Source of the DNA: Streptomyces sp. NBC_01485 | GTDB taxonomy: Bacteria > Actinomycetota > Actinomycetes > Streptomycetales > Streptomycetaceae | NCBI RefSeq assembly: GCF_036227125.1 | Contig: NZ_CP109435.1 | Location: 5,084,001-5,148,000, forward strand | DNA length: 64,000 nt | Reading direction: 5' to 3' | Part shown: in pieces, positions 8,533 through 15,901 of the stretch | Position numbering within the stretch: the stretch's first letter is position 1 | Layout of the letters: every line of letters starts with the position of its first letter | The notes under the pieces: generated by a model | Seen by the model: only the letters and a program-made list of their open reading frames with translations | The model's database searches: none | What the model was told of the DNA's origin: nothing | Made by a program: the position numbers and the translations under genes

Positions 8533-8988
8533 GTGATGGACGGCCGTCGGCGTAACCCGTACGAACTGACCGAGGAGACCCCGGTCTACGTCATCTCGGT
8601 GGCGGCCCAGCTCTCCGGCCTGCACCCGCAGACGCTGCGCCAGTACGACCGCCTTGGCCTCGTCTCCCCCGACCGCACCGCCGGCCGGGGGCGCCGCTAC
8701 TCGGCCCGCGACATCGAACTGCTCCGCACGGTGCAGAACCTGTCCCAGGACGAGGGCATCAACCTGGCCGGCATCAAGCGGATCATCGAACTCGAGAACC
8801 AGGTGGCCGCTCTGCAGTCCCGGGTGGCCGAGATGGAGGCCGCGCTGGACGGCGCGGCCTCGGCGATGCAGCAGCGGGAAGCGGCGGTGCACGCGTCGTA
8901 CCGGCGGGATCTGGTGCCGTACCAGGAGGTGCAGCAGACCAGCGCGTTGGTGGTCTGGCGGCCCAAGCGGCAGCAGTCGTCCGACTGA
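8533..8988 (+). CDS. hspR: MerR-family heat-shock repressor HspR
   Basis: 151-aa repressor of the dnaK and clpB operons in Streptomyces. The MerR-type helix-turn-helix is clear: VYVISVAAQLSGLHPQTLRQ, YDRLGLVSP, and GRGRRYSARDIELLR. A coiled-coil segment follows (ELENQVAALQSRVAEMEAAL), with a basic C-terminus. Possible starts are TTG 8527 (overlapping the dnaJ stop), GTG 8533 and ATG 8536. GTG 8533 was chosen because GGGAG lies about seven bases before it. HspR together with DnaK should bind the HAIR sites at 4707, 4759 and 42674, making a feedback loop in which free DnaK limits its own synthesis. Confidence 0.95.
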   Translation: MMDGRRRNPYELTEETPVYVISVAAQLSGLHPQTLRQYDRLGLVSPDRTAGRGRRYSARDIELLRTVQNLSQDEGINLAGIKRIIELENQVAALQSRVAEMEAALDGAASAMQQREAAVHASYRRDLVPYQEVQQTSALVVWRPKRQQSSD

Positions 8989-9034
8989 GCTGGGTGGGTG
9001 GGTGGTTAGGCGGTGGGTGGTGGGCGGTAGGCCG

Positions 9035-11797
9035 TCAGTCGCCCATGGCGACGCCCGGTTCGGGCCGCTCGTGGCCCGGCGGTTGTTGCTGCGGCTGCTG
9101 GACGGGGGCAGGTGGGCGGTTGGCACCGCCCTGGGGCATGCCCATCTGCCACAGGTGTGAACCGGCGATACCCGGGGTGGATGTTTCCTGGGGCGGGGTG
9201 GGGGTTTCGGGGCGCCCGGGGTTCTCGGGGCGCTGAGGGCGCTCGGGGCCTGTGGACGGTGGGTTCGCCGCCTGGCTCGGGTCCCTCAGGTCTTTCAGGT
9301 CCGTCAGGTCTTTGAGGTCCCCCAGGTCTTTGAGGTCCGGGCGTTGCCAGCGTTCCGGGATGGTCGACGTGCGTCGTACGGCTTCGGTTTCGCCGGCCGC
9401 TGCCGCCGCGACGGCGCGTGCGCGCAGGGCGCTCTGGCGGGCGATCGGGGAGAAGCCGGGGGCCGCGTTGCCGGTCTCGGACGGCAGACCGCGCAGGCCC
9501 ATCTGGTTCAGGTCGGCCTGGATCCCCGTCTCCGGGGCGAAGATCTCGCGCGGTAGCTGCCAGGAGGCGGCGCCGTCCACGTCGACGCGGTGTTCCCTGC
9601 CGTCCACGGCGAAGGTGAGGCCGTAGCCGATGTACTGGTCGTCCTTGTCGAAGAGCAGGTCCCCGGAGATCTCGCCGCCGCGGTCGCGCACCTCGTTCGC
9701 GAGGTCCTGGAGGGCGGGCGGGAGGGGGTTGGTGCGGCCGAGGCTGGTGACGTAGCCGCCGGCTCTGGCCGTTTTCCGTTCCCCGGTGTTCGCGTCCACG
9801 TAGTCCGCATGGAACCAGGTCTCTCCGCTCTCGTGCCGGTAGGTCTCGATCGCCCCCACCTGCTCCTTGCCGATCGTCAGACGCGGATCGTCGCCCCCGG
9901 CGTACTCGGCGAGCATCTCCGGGTACTGGACCTGGTGCTGGAGCGCGGCCGGCGGGCTCGAGCCGATGATCGTGACGTGGGCGTCGAGATTCGTCCGCAG
10001 GATGATCTCGGCGTTGGCGACCCCGGTGCCGCCGGACCCGGCGATGATCCAGTGCCGGGCGGCGTGCGGGTCGAAACGGCTCTCGGCGACCTCGTCGCCC
10101 AGCAGCGCCCGCCCCGGCGCGGCCTCACGCGCCGCCTCCCACTTCCGCGTCGAGTCGAGGGCGGTGAAGCAGTTGCCCATGCGGGCGGCGGCCTCGGTGT
10201 TCAGGCCGACCGTCAGGGCGTCCTTCAGCGGTGACGACTCCAGCGCGCCGAGCACGGTCCGGGTGTCCGCGCCGGCCCGCTCGGCCTGGGTCAGCCAGGC
10301 GTGCAGCTCGCCCGCCCCGGGGACGTTGCTCCCCTCCAGTTCCCGCAGCCGGTCACCGATCAGCCGCACGGCCTCGCTGCGGCTCTCCACCCCGGTCCGG
10401 CCGCGCGGCGTTCCCGGCACCACGTCCGGCGTGAGGCCGGTCGCGACGCTCGGCGTCCCGTCGCACGCCACCCACAGCGGGGTCCCGCTCTCCTTGCCGT
10501 CCTGATCGAACTTCCGTACCTCGGTGAGGAGTTCACCGTCGTTGCCCAGACGCAGACGGGCCCGGCCGTTCACCACGTCGCCCTGGGTGGCGAGTTGGTC
10601 CTCCCAGATCCGTACCGCGTGGATGGACACCCGTTGCCGGGGGTCTTCGACCGCCGCGTACGGATCGACGCCCATCCATTGCGCGAGGTCGCGGTCCTGG
10701 TCCGCCGACTGCACGATCCCGTTCCCGGGGTCCAGATGCCACCGGCCCGCCCCGTCCACCAGCAGCGCCTCCGGATCGCGCCCGGTGAGGCTCGCGCCGC
10801 CGCCGATCACGACTTTGCGCCGCGGGAGTTGCCCGCCGGCGAGCTGCCCCTCCAGCGCCTGCACGGTGCGCTCGCTGACCTGCGCGCGGTACTCCGCCCA
10901 TCGCTCGGCGGCGGGTTTCAACTGGTCGCGGGGAAGCGGCAGCCCGTTCTGGTCGTAGCCGGGGAGGGGCATGGTGACGTCACGCCGCCCGATGAACGCT
11001 TCGACCTGGCGCTCTGCGCGGAGGGCGGCGTCGCGGGATGCCTGGAGGGCGGTGGCGTCGGGTGGGGGGAGGTGTTCTAGGGGGTGGGCGAGGGTATCGA
11101 GCAGGCGTCGGGAGCCGGCGGAGAGGAAATCGGCCGACACCCGGTATCGCACGCGTGCAGCCCTCTCCTGGGGCCGGAACGCATCCTCGTCCGTCATGGC
11201 GACGGTCGGTCGTATGCCGTACGGATCAAGCAGCGCGGAGAACTCCGCACGCGCCTCCATCTGCTGCTCAGGGGAAAGATCGGGGGCTGCGCTACGCCCG
11301 GCGAGCCAGTTGAGCTCACCTATGCGTCCTCTGTCCGATGTGGACAGCTCCTGGTGCGCCGGGAGCTCGGCTCCTTCGCGTAGAAGGTCTTCCCGCACGG
11401 GGGCCAAACCTTCGGCGGCGCGTTCGCGCACGGCGACGAGCTCACCGAGTTCGTGTGCGAGCACCCGACCCAACATCTCGGCCGGAAGACGGTCGGAGAC
11501 GCGGATGACGTAGTTCTGCGACGTTGTGTTCGTCGCCGTGTCGGCGATCGTCCCTGTCTCCAGCGGAACGGCGTCCACCCAGACCGTCGCGGACTTCCCC
11601 TGGCTGTCCCGCAGTACGAAATACTGACGCCCGTCGTTGGTCCGATCCGCGTCGAGGGAGTCCAGCCCGTCCCCGAGGACAGCGGCGGCCACCGAGCCCA
11701 TGTCGCGTCCCGCGGCCGACACGAGTTCTTCCTGGTGCGCGTGTGGGTACTGCGGCAGTGTGCCTACCACCATCCGGGGATTGGCCGAACTGTCCAT
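9035..11797 (-). CDS. Large protein of unknown function with two dinucleotide-binding-like loops; candidate effector
   Basis: 920 aa, no signal peptide or membrane helix. It is not a family I can name. Residues ~110-125 contain AHELGELVAVRE, which looks like a zinc-protease HExxx helix but lacks the usual third ligand. Around residue 310 is RRKVVIGGGASLTGRD. Around 620 is HWIIAGSGGTGVANAEIILR followed by HVTIIGSSPP, a GxGGxG beta-alpha-beta pattern like Rossmann/FAD-NAD-binding domains. The C-terminus is Pro/Gln-rich after an LKDL repeat (nt 9285-9340). ATG 11797 has a GGAGGGG ribosome-binding site. It faces divergently the zinc-ribbon protein at 11859 and converges with hspR. Size, multidomain build and a small divergent neighbour fit a polymorphic toxin or modifying enzyme, but this is inference. 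Confidence 0.55.
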   Translation of the reverse strand: MDSSANPRMVVGTLPQYPHAHQEELVSAAGRDMGSVAAAVLGDGLDSLDADRTNDGRQYFVLRDSQGKSATVWVDAVPLETGTIADTATNTTSQNYVIRVSDRLPAEMLGRVLAHELGELVAVRERAAEGLAPVREDLLREGAELPAHQELSTSDRGRIGELNWLAGRSAAPDLSPEQQMEARAEFSALLDPYGIRPTVAMTDEDAFRPQERAARVRYRVSADFLSAGSRRLLDTLAHPLEHLPPPDATALQASRDAALRAERQVEAFIGRRDVTMPLPGYDQNGLPLPRDQLKPAAERWAEYRAQVSERTVQALEGQLAGGQLPRRKVVIGGGASLTGRDPEALLVDGAGRWHLDPGNGIVQSADQDRDLAQWMGVDPYAAVEDPRQRVSIHAVRIWEDQLATQGDVVNGRARLRLGNDGELLTEVRKFDQDGKESGTPLWVACDGTPSVATGLTPDVVPGTPRGRTGVESRSEAVRLIGDRLRELEGSNVPGAGELHAWLTQAERAGADTRTVLGALESSPLKDALTVGLNTEAAARMGNCFTALDSTRKWEAAREAAPGRALLGDEVAESRFDPHAARHWIIAGSGGTGVANAEIILRTNLDAHVTIIGSSPPAALQHQVQYPEMLAEYAGGDDPRLTIGKEQVGAIETYRHESGETWFHADYVDANTGERKTARAGGYVTSLGRTNPLPPALQDLANEVRDRGGEISGDLLFDKDDQYIGYGLTFAVDGREHRVDVDGAASWQLPREIFAPETGIQADLNQMGLRGLPSETGNAAPGFSPIARQSALRARAVAAAAAGETEAVRRTSTIPERWQRPDLKDLGDLKDLTDLKDLRDPSQAANPPSTGPERPQRPENPGRPETPTPPQETSTPGIAGSHLWQMGMPQGGANRPPAPVQQPQQQPPGHERPEPGVAMGD
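9285..9340. repeat. Tandem repeat encoding (LKDL)n in the 920-aa protein
   Basis: Four imperfect 9-18-bp units (caggtctttgaggtcc) encode DLKDLGDLKDLTDLKDLRD. The periodicity predicts an acidic/basic amphipathic helix. The copies are nearly identical at DNA level, suggesting recent slippage. Confidence 0.7.
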
Positions 11798-11858
11798 GTG
11801 ATGCCCCTCCCCAGGCCCGGTACATGGTCAAATCGCACAACAGACTTAGGATCATGTC

Positions 11859-12431
11859 ATGTTGAGAGCCCGATCCTCGTTGGAAGCGCACCTGTACATG
11901 GACTTGCACCCGTGCGAGTGCGGGAGTCCCGACTTCGATCGTCGGCATCGTCTGGAGCAGCACGGTGACGACATCGTCGCCGTCTACGAGGGCACCTGCC
12001 GGGACTGCGGCCGCAACCGGATCTTCACCTTCTTGATGGCGGACGAAATCCCACCGCCGCCGCCCGCCTTCGGCGGCCCTGAGCCGTCCGAGATCATCGA
12101 TCCCGGTGAGTTCGCGGAAGTCGCACACCGCGTCTCTCGTCGCACCGGGCTCGACATGCTCAACTCGCCTGAATCCGAGCACCATAAGTACCGGGGCGCG
12201 ATGGCATACGCGCTGGCTGCCTTCGAGGAGCTTCCGAAGTTCATTCCTCAGGGGCAGGACGCCATTCCGGCATCCGCCTTCACCTCCGAGGTGGGCAAGG
12301 CTCGCTATGACAGGGAGCCGGCAAAGTTCGATCGCGACATTCTCGAGATGGACATCGACCTCACCCGTAAGGTCCTCGCCGACATCGACGCGGTCAGCAG
12401 CCAGCCCGGCGGGGCCGCTCCCAAGGCGTGA
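11859..12431 (+). CDS. Unknown protein with a putative zinc-ribbon N-terminus
   Basis: 190 aa. The N-terminal ~55 residues contain CECGSPDF and, 25-30 residues later, CRDCGRN, a four-cysteine arrangement likely to bind zinc. The rest is acidic-helical (RRTGLDMLNSPESEHHKYRG, KFDRDILEMDIDLTRKVL) with no membrane segment. ATG 11859 was taken because AGGA precedes it by seven bases; ATG 11854 is in another frame. Only 61 bp separate it from the divergent 920-aa gene, so the two probably share a control region. A partner, adaptor or immunity role is conceivable; nothing in the sequence proves it. Confidence 0.6.
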   Translation: MLRARSSLEAHLYMDLHPCECGSPDFDRRHRLEQHGDDIVAVYEGTCRDCGRNRIFTFLMADEIPPPPPAFGGPEPSEIIDPGEFAEVAHRVSRRTGLDMLNSPESEHHKYRGAMAYALAAFEELPKFIPQGQDAIPASAFTSEVGKARYDREPAKFDRDILEMDIDLTRKVLADIDAVSSQPGGAAPKA

Positions 12432-13041
12432 GCGGGTACGGAGCGCATCCTCGACGGCTTCGGGTATCGGCACTGCCTGAGGACGTGGTGAAAAGCTGCT
12501 CAGTGAGGTAAGGCTTCGTCTCGCGATTCCCGAGCGCAGGAATGATGTCCGTCATGTTCTGCGCCATGTCTTGCCCCGGGTGGAGGGCCGCTCGTGTTGG
12601 CCGGCCACTGCTGGTTGACCTGGTCGTCGTAGTCGACGGTGTCGAGACGGACCACTCGCTGGAGCCAGCCGACGTCTTTCTGGTGCAGGACCAGGAATGG
12701 AGGGTGGACCGGTCGAGAACTCGATTCCCCGTCCGGGAACTGGACGGTTGCGCTTGCCCGGGTCGGATGACTGGCGACGCGTCCAAGAGCGACGCCGGGT
12801 CTTCGAAGTTGAGCGGTGCACCCTTCGGCGCGCTGTGGAGAGCCGGGGGGCTTCCCTGTGGAAATGTGACACTTCTGTGCTGGAGTGTCACATTTCCGCG
12901 TCGTGTCCACCCGTCCCCAGCTCGCGCGCACCGCTCAACTTCGTAGACCCGATTACGACTCCTGGGCCGAATTGAGAGCACCCTGAAATCCGCCCGTAGG
13001 CGTGGGGGAGCTGACGCGTCCGGAGGGAGTTTCGGGCGCGT
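12432..13041. other. 610-bp stretch without a convincing gene
   Basis: Several short ORFs exist on both strands, but none shows a ribosome-binding site with sustained third-position G/C bias or a recognisable family. The main structured content is the nested palindrome at 12798-12949. The area between the zinc-ribbon gene and the DUF397 gene may hold decayed DNA or a non-coding element. Confidence 0.6.
12798..12949. repeat. Long nested palindromic element
   Basis: Outer arms of 22 bp (12798-12819 and 12928-12949) match with one mismatch; their core is CGAAGTTGAGCGGTGC. Inner arms of 14 bp (GGAAATGTGACACT, 12860-12873, and its complement 12884-12897) are perfect with a 10-nt loop. The segments between the two arm pairs also show partial complementarity. 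Transcribed RNA from either strand would fold into one long hairpin. It could be a miniature inverted-repeat element, a strong bidirectional terminator or a structured RNA. No direct target-site duplication was identified. Confidence 0.7.
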
Positions 13042-13233
13042 CTACGTCCATGTCTGCTGCGCCTTGGCGTGCCGCAGGAGGGCGGTCAGGGCCTCCTGAG
13101 TGGTGGCCAGGATGATGTCCGGGGTGTCGCTTTCGCGGAGGCGGATCGTTCCGTGGGGGGTGGGGGCGAGGTAGAGGCAGTTGCCTTCCGGGCCGCCGCT
13201 GTACGACGACTTCTGCCACTTCAGTTCGGGCAT
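13042..13233 (-). CDS. DUF397 domain protein
   Basis: 63-aa protein typical of the DUF397 family: LKWQKSSYSGGPEGNCLYLA, followed by IRLRESDTPDIILATTQEAL. The ATG at 13233 is 11 bp behind the stop of the XRE regulator, with GAGG upstream in that gene's end. DUF397 proteins are nearly always encoded next to DUF5753/XRE regulators in Streptomyces and modulate them, as in the BldB/WhiJ-type systems. That makes this the small partner of the protein at 13245-14126. Confidence 0.9.
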   Translation of the reverse strand: MPELKWQKSSYSGGPEGNCLYLAPTPHGTIRLRESDTPDIILATTQEALTALLRHAKAQQTWT

Positions 13234-13244
13234 TCCGTGCCTCC

Positions 13245-14126
13245 TCAGAGGGTGTAGAGCAGGTGCTGGATCAAGGCCAACGAGTCCTTCACCGAGTGAG
13301 TCTCGGGGGCCAACGATACGTCGATGGGGGCGAGGGCGTACTTCGCGATGCGGGCGAACAGGGCGTCGTACTCCGAGAGTTGGCACGGCTGCACCAAGTA
13401 GTGGGCGCCCAGCAGTTGTTCGACCACCACCGTGCCCAACTTCGGTTCGGCGGGGACGATGTGTGCGAAGTTGCCGGTGAGTGCGGCCTGTGCCTGAGCG
13501 CTGAACGGGTAGATCTGGATCGTCACGTTGGGCAGGCGTGCCAGCTCGATCAGCCGCAGCAACTGCTCCCGTACGACATCGTCACCGCCGAACCGCATGT
13601 GCAGCGCCGACTCGTGGATGACGGCATGGACGGTCGGCGGTTCGTCGCGCGTCAGGATGTGCTGCCGTTCCATGCGAAACCGCAGTCCCTCCTCGATGTT
13701 CGCGAAGCCCAGGTCCGGGCTGGTGAAGATGGCGCGCGTGTAGGCGGGGGTCTGGAAGAGGCCCGGGATGAACAGCGGCTCGTGCGTCCTGATGGCCACG
13801 GCCTCTGATTCGAGTTCGGCCAGATTGAGGGCGTTGGGCCCCATGTGCTTGCGGTACGCCCGCCACCAGCCTCTGCCGGTCGACTCGGACAGGGCGACCA
13901 GGGATTCAATGTACGCCTTATCTGTACAACCGTAGAGGTCGCAGAGCTCGCGCAGTCGCGGGGTCAGGATGCTCGTCTTGGCGGTCTCGATCTGACTCAG
14001 TTGGACCCGGCCCATGCTGATCCGCCCGGCCGCCTCACCAGCCGTCAAACCCGCCTGTTCGCGCAGGTGTTTGAGTTCGAAGCCGAGTCGCCGCTGACGC
14101 TCGCTGATGGTCGTGCGCAGTCCCAC
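13245..14126 (-). CDS. XRE-family transcriptional regulator with C-terminal DUF5753 domain
   Basis: 293 aa. N-terminal helix-turn-helix (LKHLREQAGLTAGEAAGRI, MGRVQLSQIETAKT), then a DUF5753 region including GLFQTPAYTRAIF, RQHILTRDEPPTVHAVIHES and LPNVTIQIYPFSA. The family forms WhiJ-like modules with DUF397 proteins that control development and antibiotic genes. GTG 14126 is preceded by AAGGAGAG. The divergent gene at 14344 encodes an ATP-binding protein, the usual third member of this module, so the 217-bp gap should contain the operator. Confidence 0.92.
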   Translation of the reverse strand: MGLRTTISERQRRLGFELKHLREQAGLTAGEAAGRISMGRVQLSQIETAKTSILTPRLRELCDLYGCTDKAYIESLVALSESTGRGWWRAYRKHMGPNALNLAELESEAVAIRTHEPLFIPGLFQTPAYTRAIFTSPDLGFANIEEGLRFRMERQHILTRDEPPTVHAVIHESALHMRFGGDDVVREQLLRLIELARLPNVTIQIYPFSAQAQAALTGNFAHIVPAEPKLGTVVVEQLLGAHYLVQPCQLSEYDALFARIAKYALAPIDVSLAPETHSVKDSLALIQHLLYTL

Positions 14127-14343
14127 GTGTCTCTCCTTGTCGGCGTGCCCAAAGTCTGCCCCGGCTGGAGCGGTTGGTCCACCGGTGAGGGTGATTGGGT
14201 TGTTAATGAAAGCCTTTCTGGCCTACCTTGGGTGAGGAATCGGTCACGCACCGAAACCGTCCAACTTCCCCTGCCCGTAAGCCGACAGAGCACCCGCACC
14301 CCGTGGGCGACGCCATCGCCGGGCACACAAAGGAGCCGCCCCC

Positions 14344-14802
14344 ATGAACCCAGCTCGCCGTGCCGCCCACCGGACAGCTCAACTCGCCTGGGAATACAGC
14401 CTGTTCGCCCCGGCCGACGTCACCTCGCCGCGCGTGTGCCGGGACTTCGTGCGCGCCGTTCTCTTCACCCACGACAAGGAGTCCCTGGTCATGCCGGCGG
14501 CCCTGTGTACCTCGGAGCTCGTCACGAACGTGCACCTGCACACCAAGGGCACCGCCATGCTCCGTATCCGGCTGACGCCGACCGGTCTGCGGGTCAGCGT
14601 CTTCGACGAGAGTCCTGACCCGCCTGTCGTGGCGTACCCCGTCGGCGGGGCGGTGGCCTGTTGGGGGAGGGGGCTCGCGCTCGTCGAGGAGATGGCGGAT
14701 GTGTGGGGGGTCGCGGAGGAGAGGGCGGGGCGGTATGCGAAGGGGGTGTGGTTCGAGTTGGGCGGGGACGGTAGATCGTTTCTTCGTCGCTCGAACGGGT
14801 GA
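14344..14802 (+). CDS. HATPase-type anti-sigma/regulatory ATP-binding protein
   Basis: 152 aa with the GHKL fold of anti-sigma factor kinases. The N box is LCTSELVTNVHLHT, the G1-like segment is VSVFDESPDPP, and the G2 region is CWGRGLALVEEMADVWGV. Such stand-alone domains occur in large numbers in Streptomyces beside XRE/DUF397 pairs. They may phosphorylate or bind partner regulators. ATG after AAAGGAGCC. Divergent from the XRE regulator. Confidence 0.88.
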   Translation: MNPARRAAHRTAQLAWEYSLFAPADVTSPRVCRDFVRAVLFTHDKESLVMPAALCTSELVTNVHLHTKGTAMLRIRLTPTGLRVSVFDESPDPPVVAYPVGGAVACWGRGLALVEEMADVWGVAEERAGRYAKGVWFELGGDGRSFLRRSNG

Positions 14803-14906
14803 GCCGGGTTTATTTTCCCTGGTCAGCCCTATTGCCGTACCTACCGTGATCGCGTCGCTTGTGCCCCAAGGGACGCCAAGCCCACACTTGAGGAGGTGAT
14901 GCCGCC

Positions 14907-15566
14907 ATGACCGCTCTTGCGCACGAGAGGCCCGAGACGATGCCTGAGACCAAGACCGCGCCTCAGGACCTGCCCGACAACGGGCCCGGCCTCGACGAGG
15001 TCGTGTGGCAGGCATGGAAGGCCATGGAACTCCCCGAGGGCTACCGCGCTGAGATCATCGAGGGAGCCATCGAGGTGTCGCCCACCGGCCGCTATTCGCA
15101 CAGCCAGATCATCTTCCTGCTGAAGGAGGCGCTGGGAGACTTCCTCAGGAGCGGGGACTTCGCCGCCCTGCACGACACCAACATCATCCACGAGGGCTCG
15201 GCGTGGATTCCCGACCTGTTCGTCGTCGCCAGGGACCCCGAGCGCTACGTGACCGATGACGGCCTCGGCCTCACCGCTGCCGCGGTTCGGGTGATCTTCG
15301 AAGTCGTTTCCCCCGGCAAGCGCAACCAGGACCGCGACCACGTCCGTAAGCGTCGCGAATACGCCCGCGCCGGTATCCCCGTCTACGTCCTCATCGACGA
15401 CTACGACGACCAGGGTGCCGTCACCCTCTTCACCGGGCCTCAGGCTGACAAGGCCGACTGGGAGGACGTCCACCGCGTCCCCTACGGCACCGACGTGATC
15501 GTCCCCAAAGGCCCCGCCAAGGGGTTCGTCGTCGGTGAGGCGATCACCGGGCCCAAGCGGGGCTGA
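14907..15566 (+). CDS. Uma2-family (PD-(D/E)xK nuclease-fold) protein
   Basis: 219 aa. It carries the Uma2/DUF820 pattern: YRAEIIEGAIEVSPTGRYSHSQ, WIPDLFVVARDP, IFEVVSPGKRNQDRDHVRKR and EYARAGIPVYVLIDDY. The nuclease core acids fall at the E of AEIIEG, the D of PDLFV, and ExVSPGK. Uma2 proteins are very abundant in Streptomyces; their substrate is unknown. The ribosome-binding site AGGAGGTGAT, six bases before ATG 14907, is complementary to the whole 16S rRNA 3' tail. That predicts strong initiation. Confidence 0.85.
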   Translation: MTALAHERPETMPETKTAPQDLPDNGPGLDEVVWQAWKAMELPEGYRAEIIEGAIEVSPTGRYSHSQIIFLLKEALGDFLRSGDFAALHDTNIIHEGSAWIPDLFVVARDPERYVTDDGLGLTAAAVRVIFEVVSPGKRNQDRDHVRKRREYARAGIPVYVLIDDYDDQGAVTLFTGPQADKADWEDVHRVPYGTDVIVPKGPAKGFVVGEAITGPKRG

Positions 15567-15581
15567 GTCGGCGGCGGATGC

Positions 15582-15857
15582 TCAGCTCAGCTGTTCCGTC
15601 GTCCCGTCCGGGTGGATCAGGAGGCGGATCGCGCCGCCGTAGCGGTTGTCGGTGATCGTGGCCGGGGTGGGGGCGCCCAGTTGTTGGGCGCGTTGTTGGA
15701 GGATCGACAGGACCACGTCCTGGATGTCGCCGTAGGGCGGGGCGGTGACCGGGACGCCGTCGATCAGGCCGGCGTTGGGGGAGAAGACGTGCACCTGGGC
15801 GTCCGCCGTGGTGGGGGACGGGGCCGGGTACGGGGGTGGCGGCGTCGGTTCGGTCAT
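15582..15857 (-). CDS. Conserved small protein of unknown function
   Basis: 91 aa. A Pro-rich N-terminus is followed by a compact part (DAQVHVFSPNAGLIDGVPVTA, IQDVVLSILQQRAQQLGAPT). No membrane segment or cysteine. It lies 44 bp downstream of the WhiB-like fusion on the same strand and may be the last gene of the minus-strand secretion arm. It converges with the Uma2 gene, 15 bp apart. Confidence 0.6.
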   Translation of the reverse strand: MTEPTPPPPYPAPSPTTADAQVHVFSPNAGLIDGVPVTAPPYGDIQDVVLSILQQRAQQLGAPTPATITDNRYGGAIRLLIHPDGTTEQLS

Positions 15858-15901
15858 CGGGGATCAGGGTCCTTCCGGCTCGGTTCCGGGGCAGTTCCGG
15901 G

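Noticed and set aside
12860..12897. CRP-type binding site reading of TGTGACA...TGTCACA
   Set aside because: The half-site spacing is far larger than in CRP sites; better explained as a hairpin.
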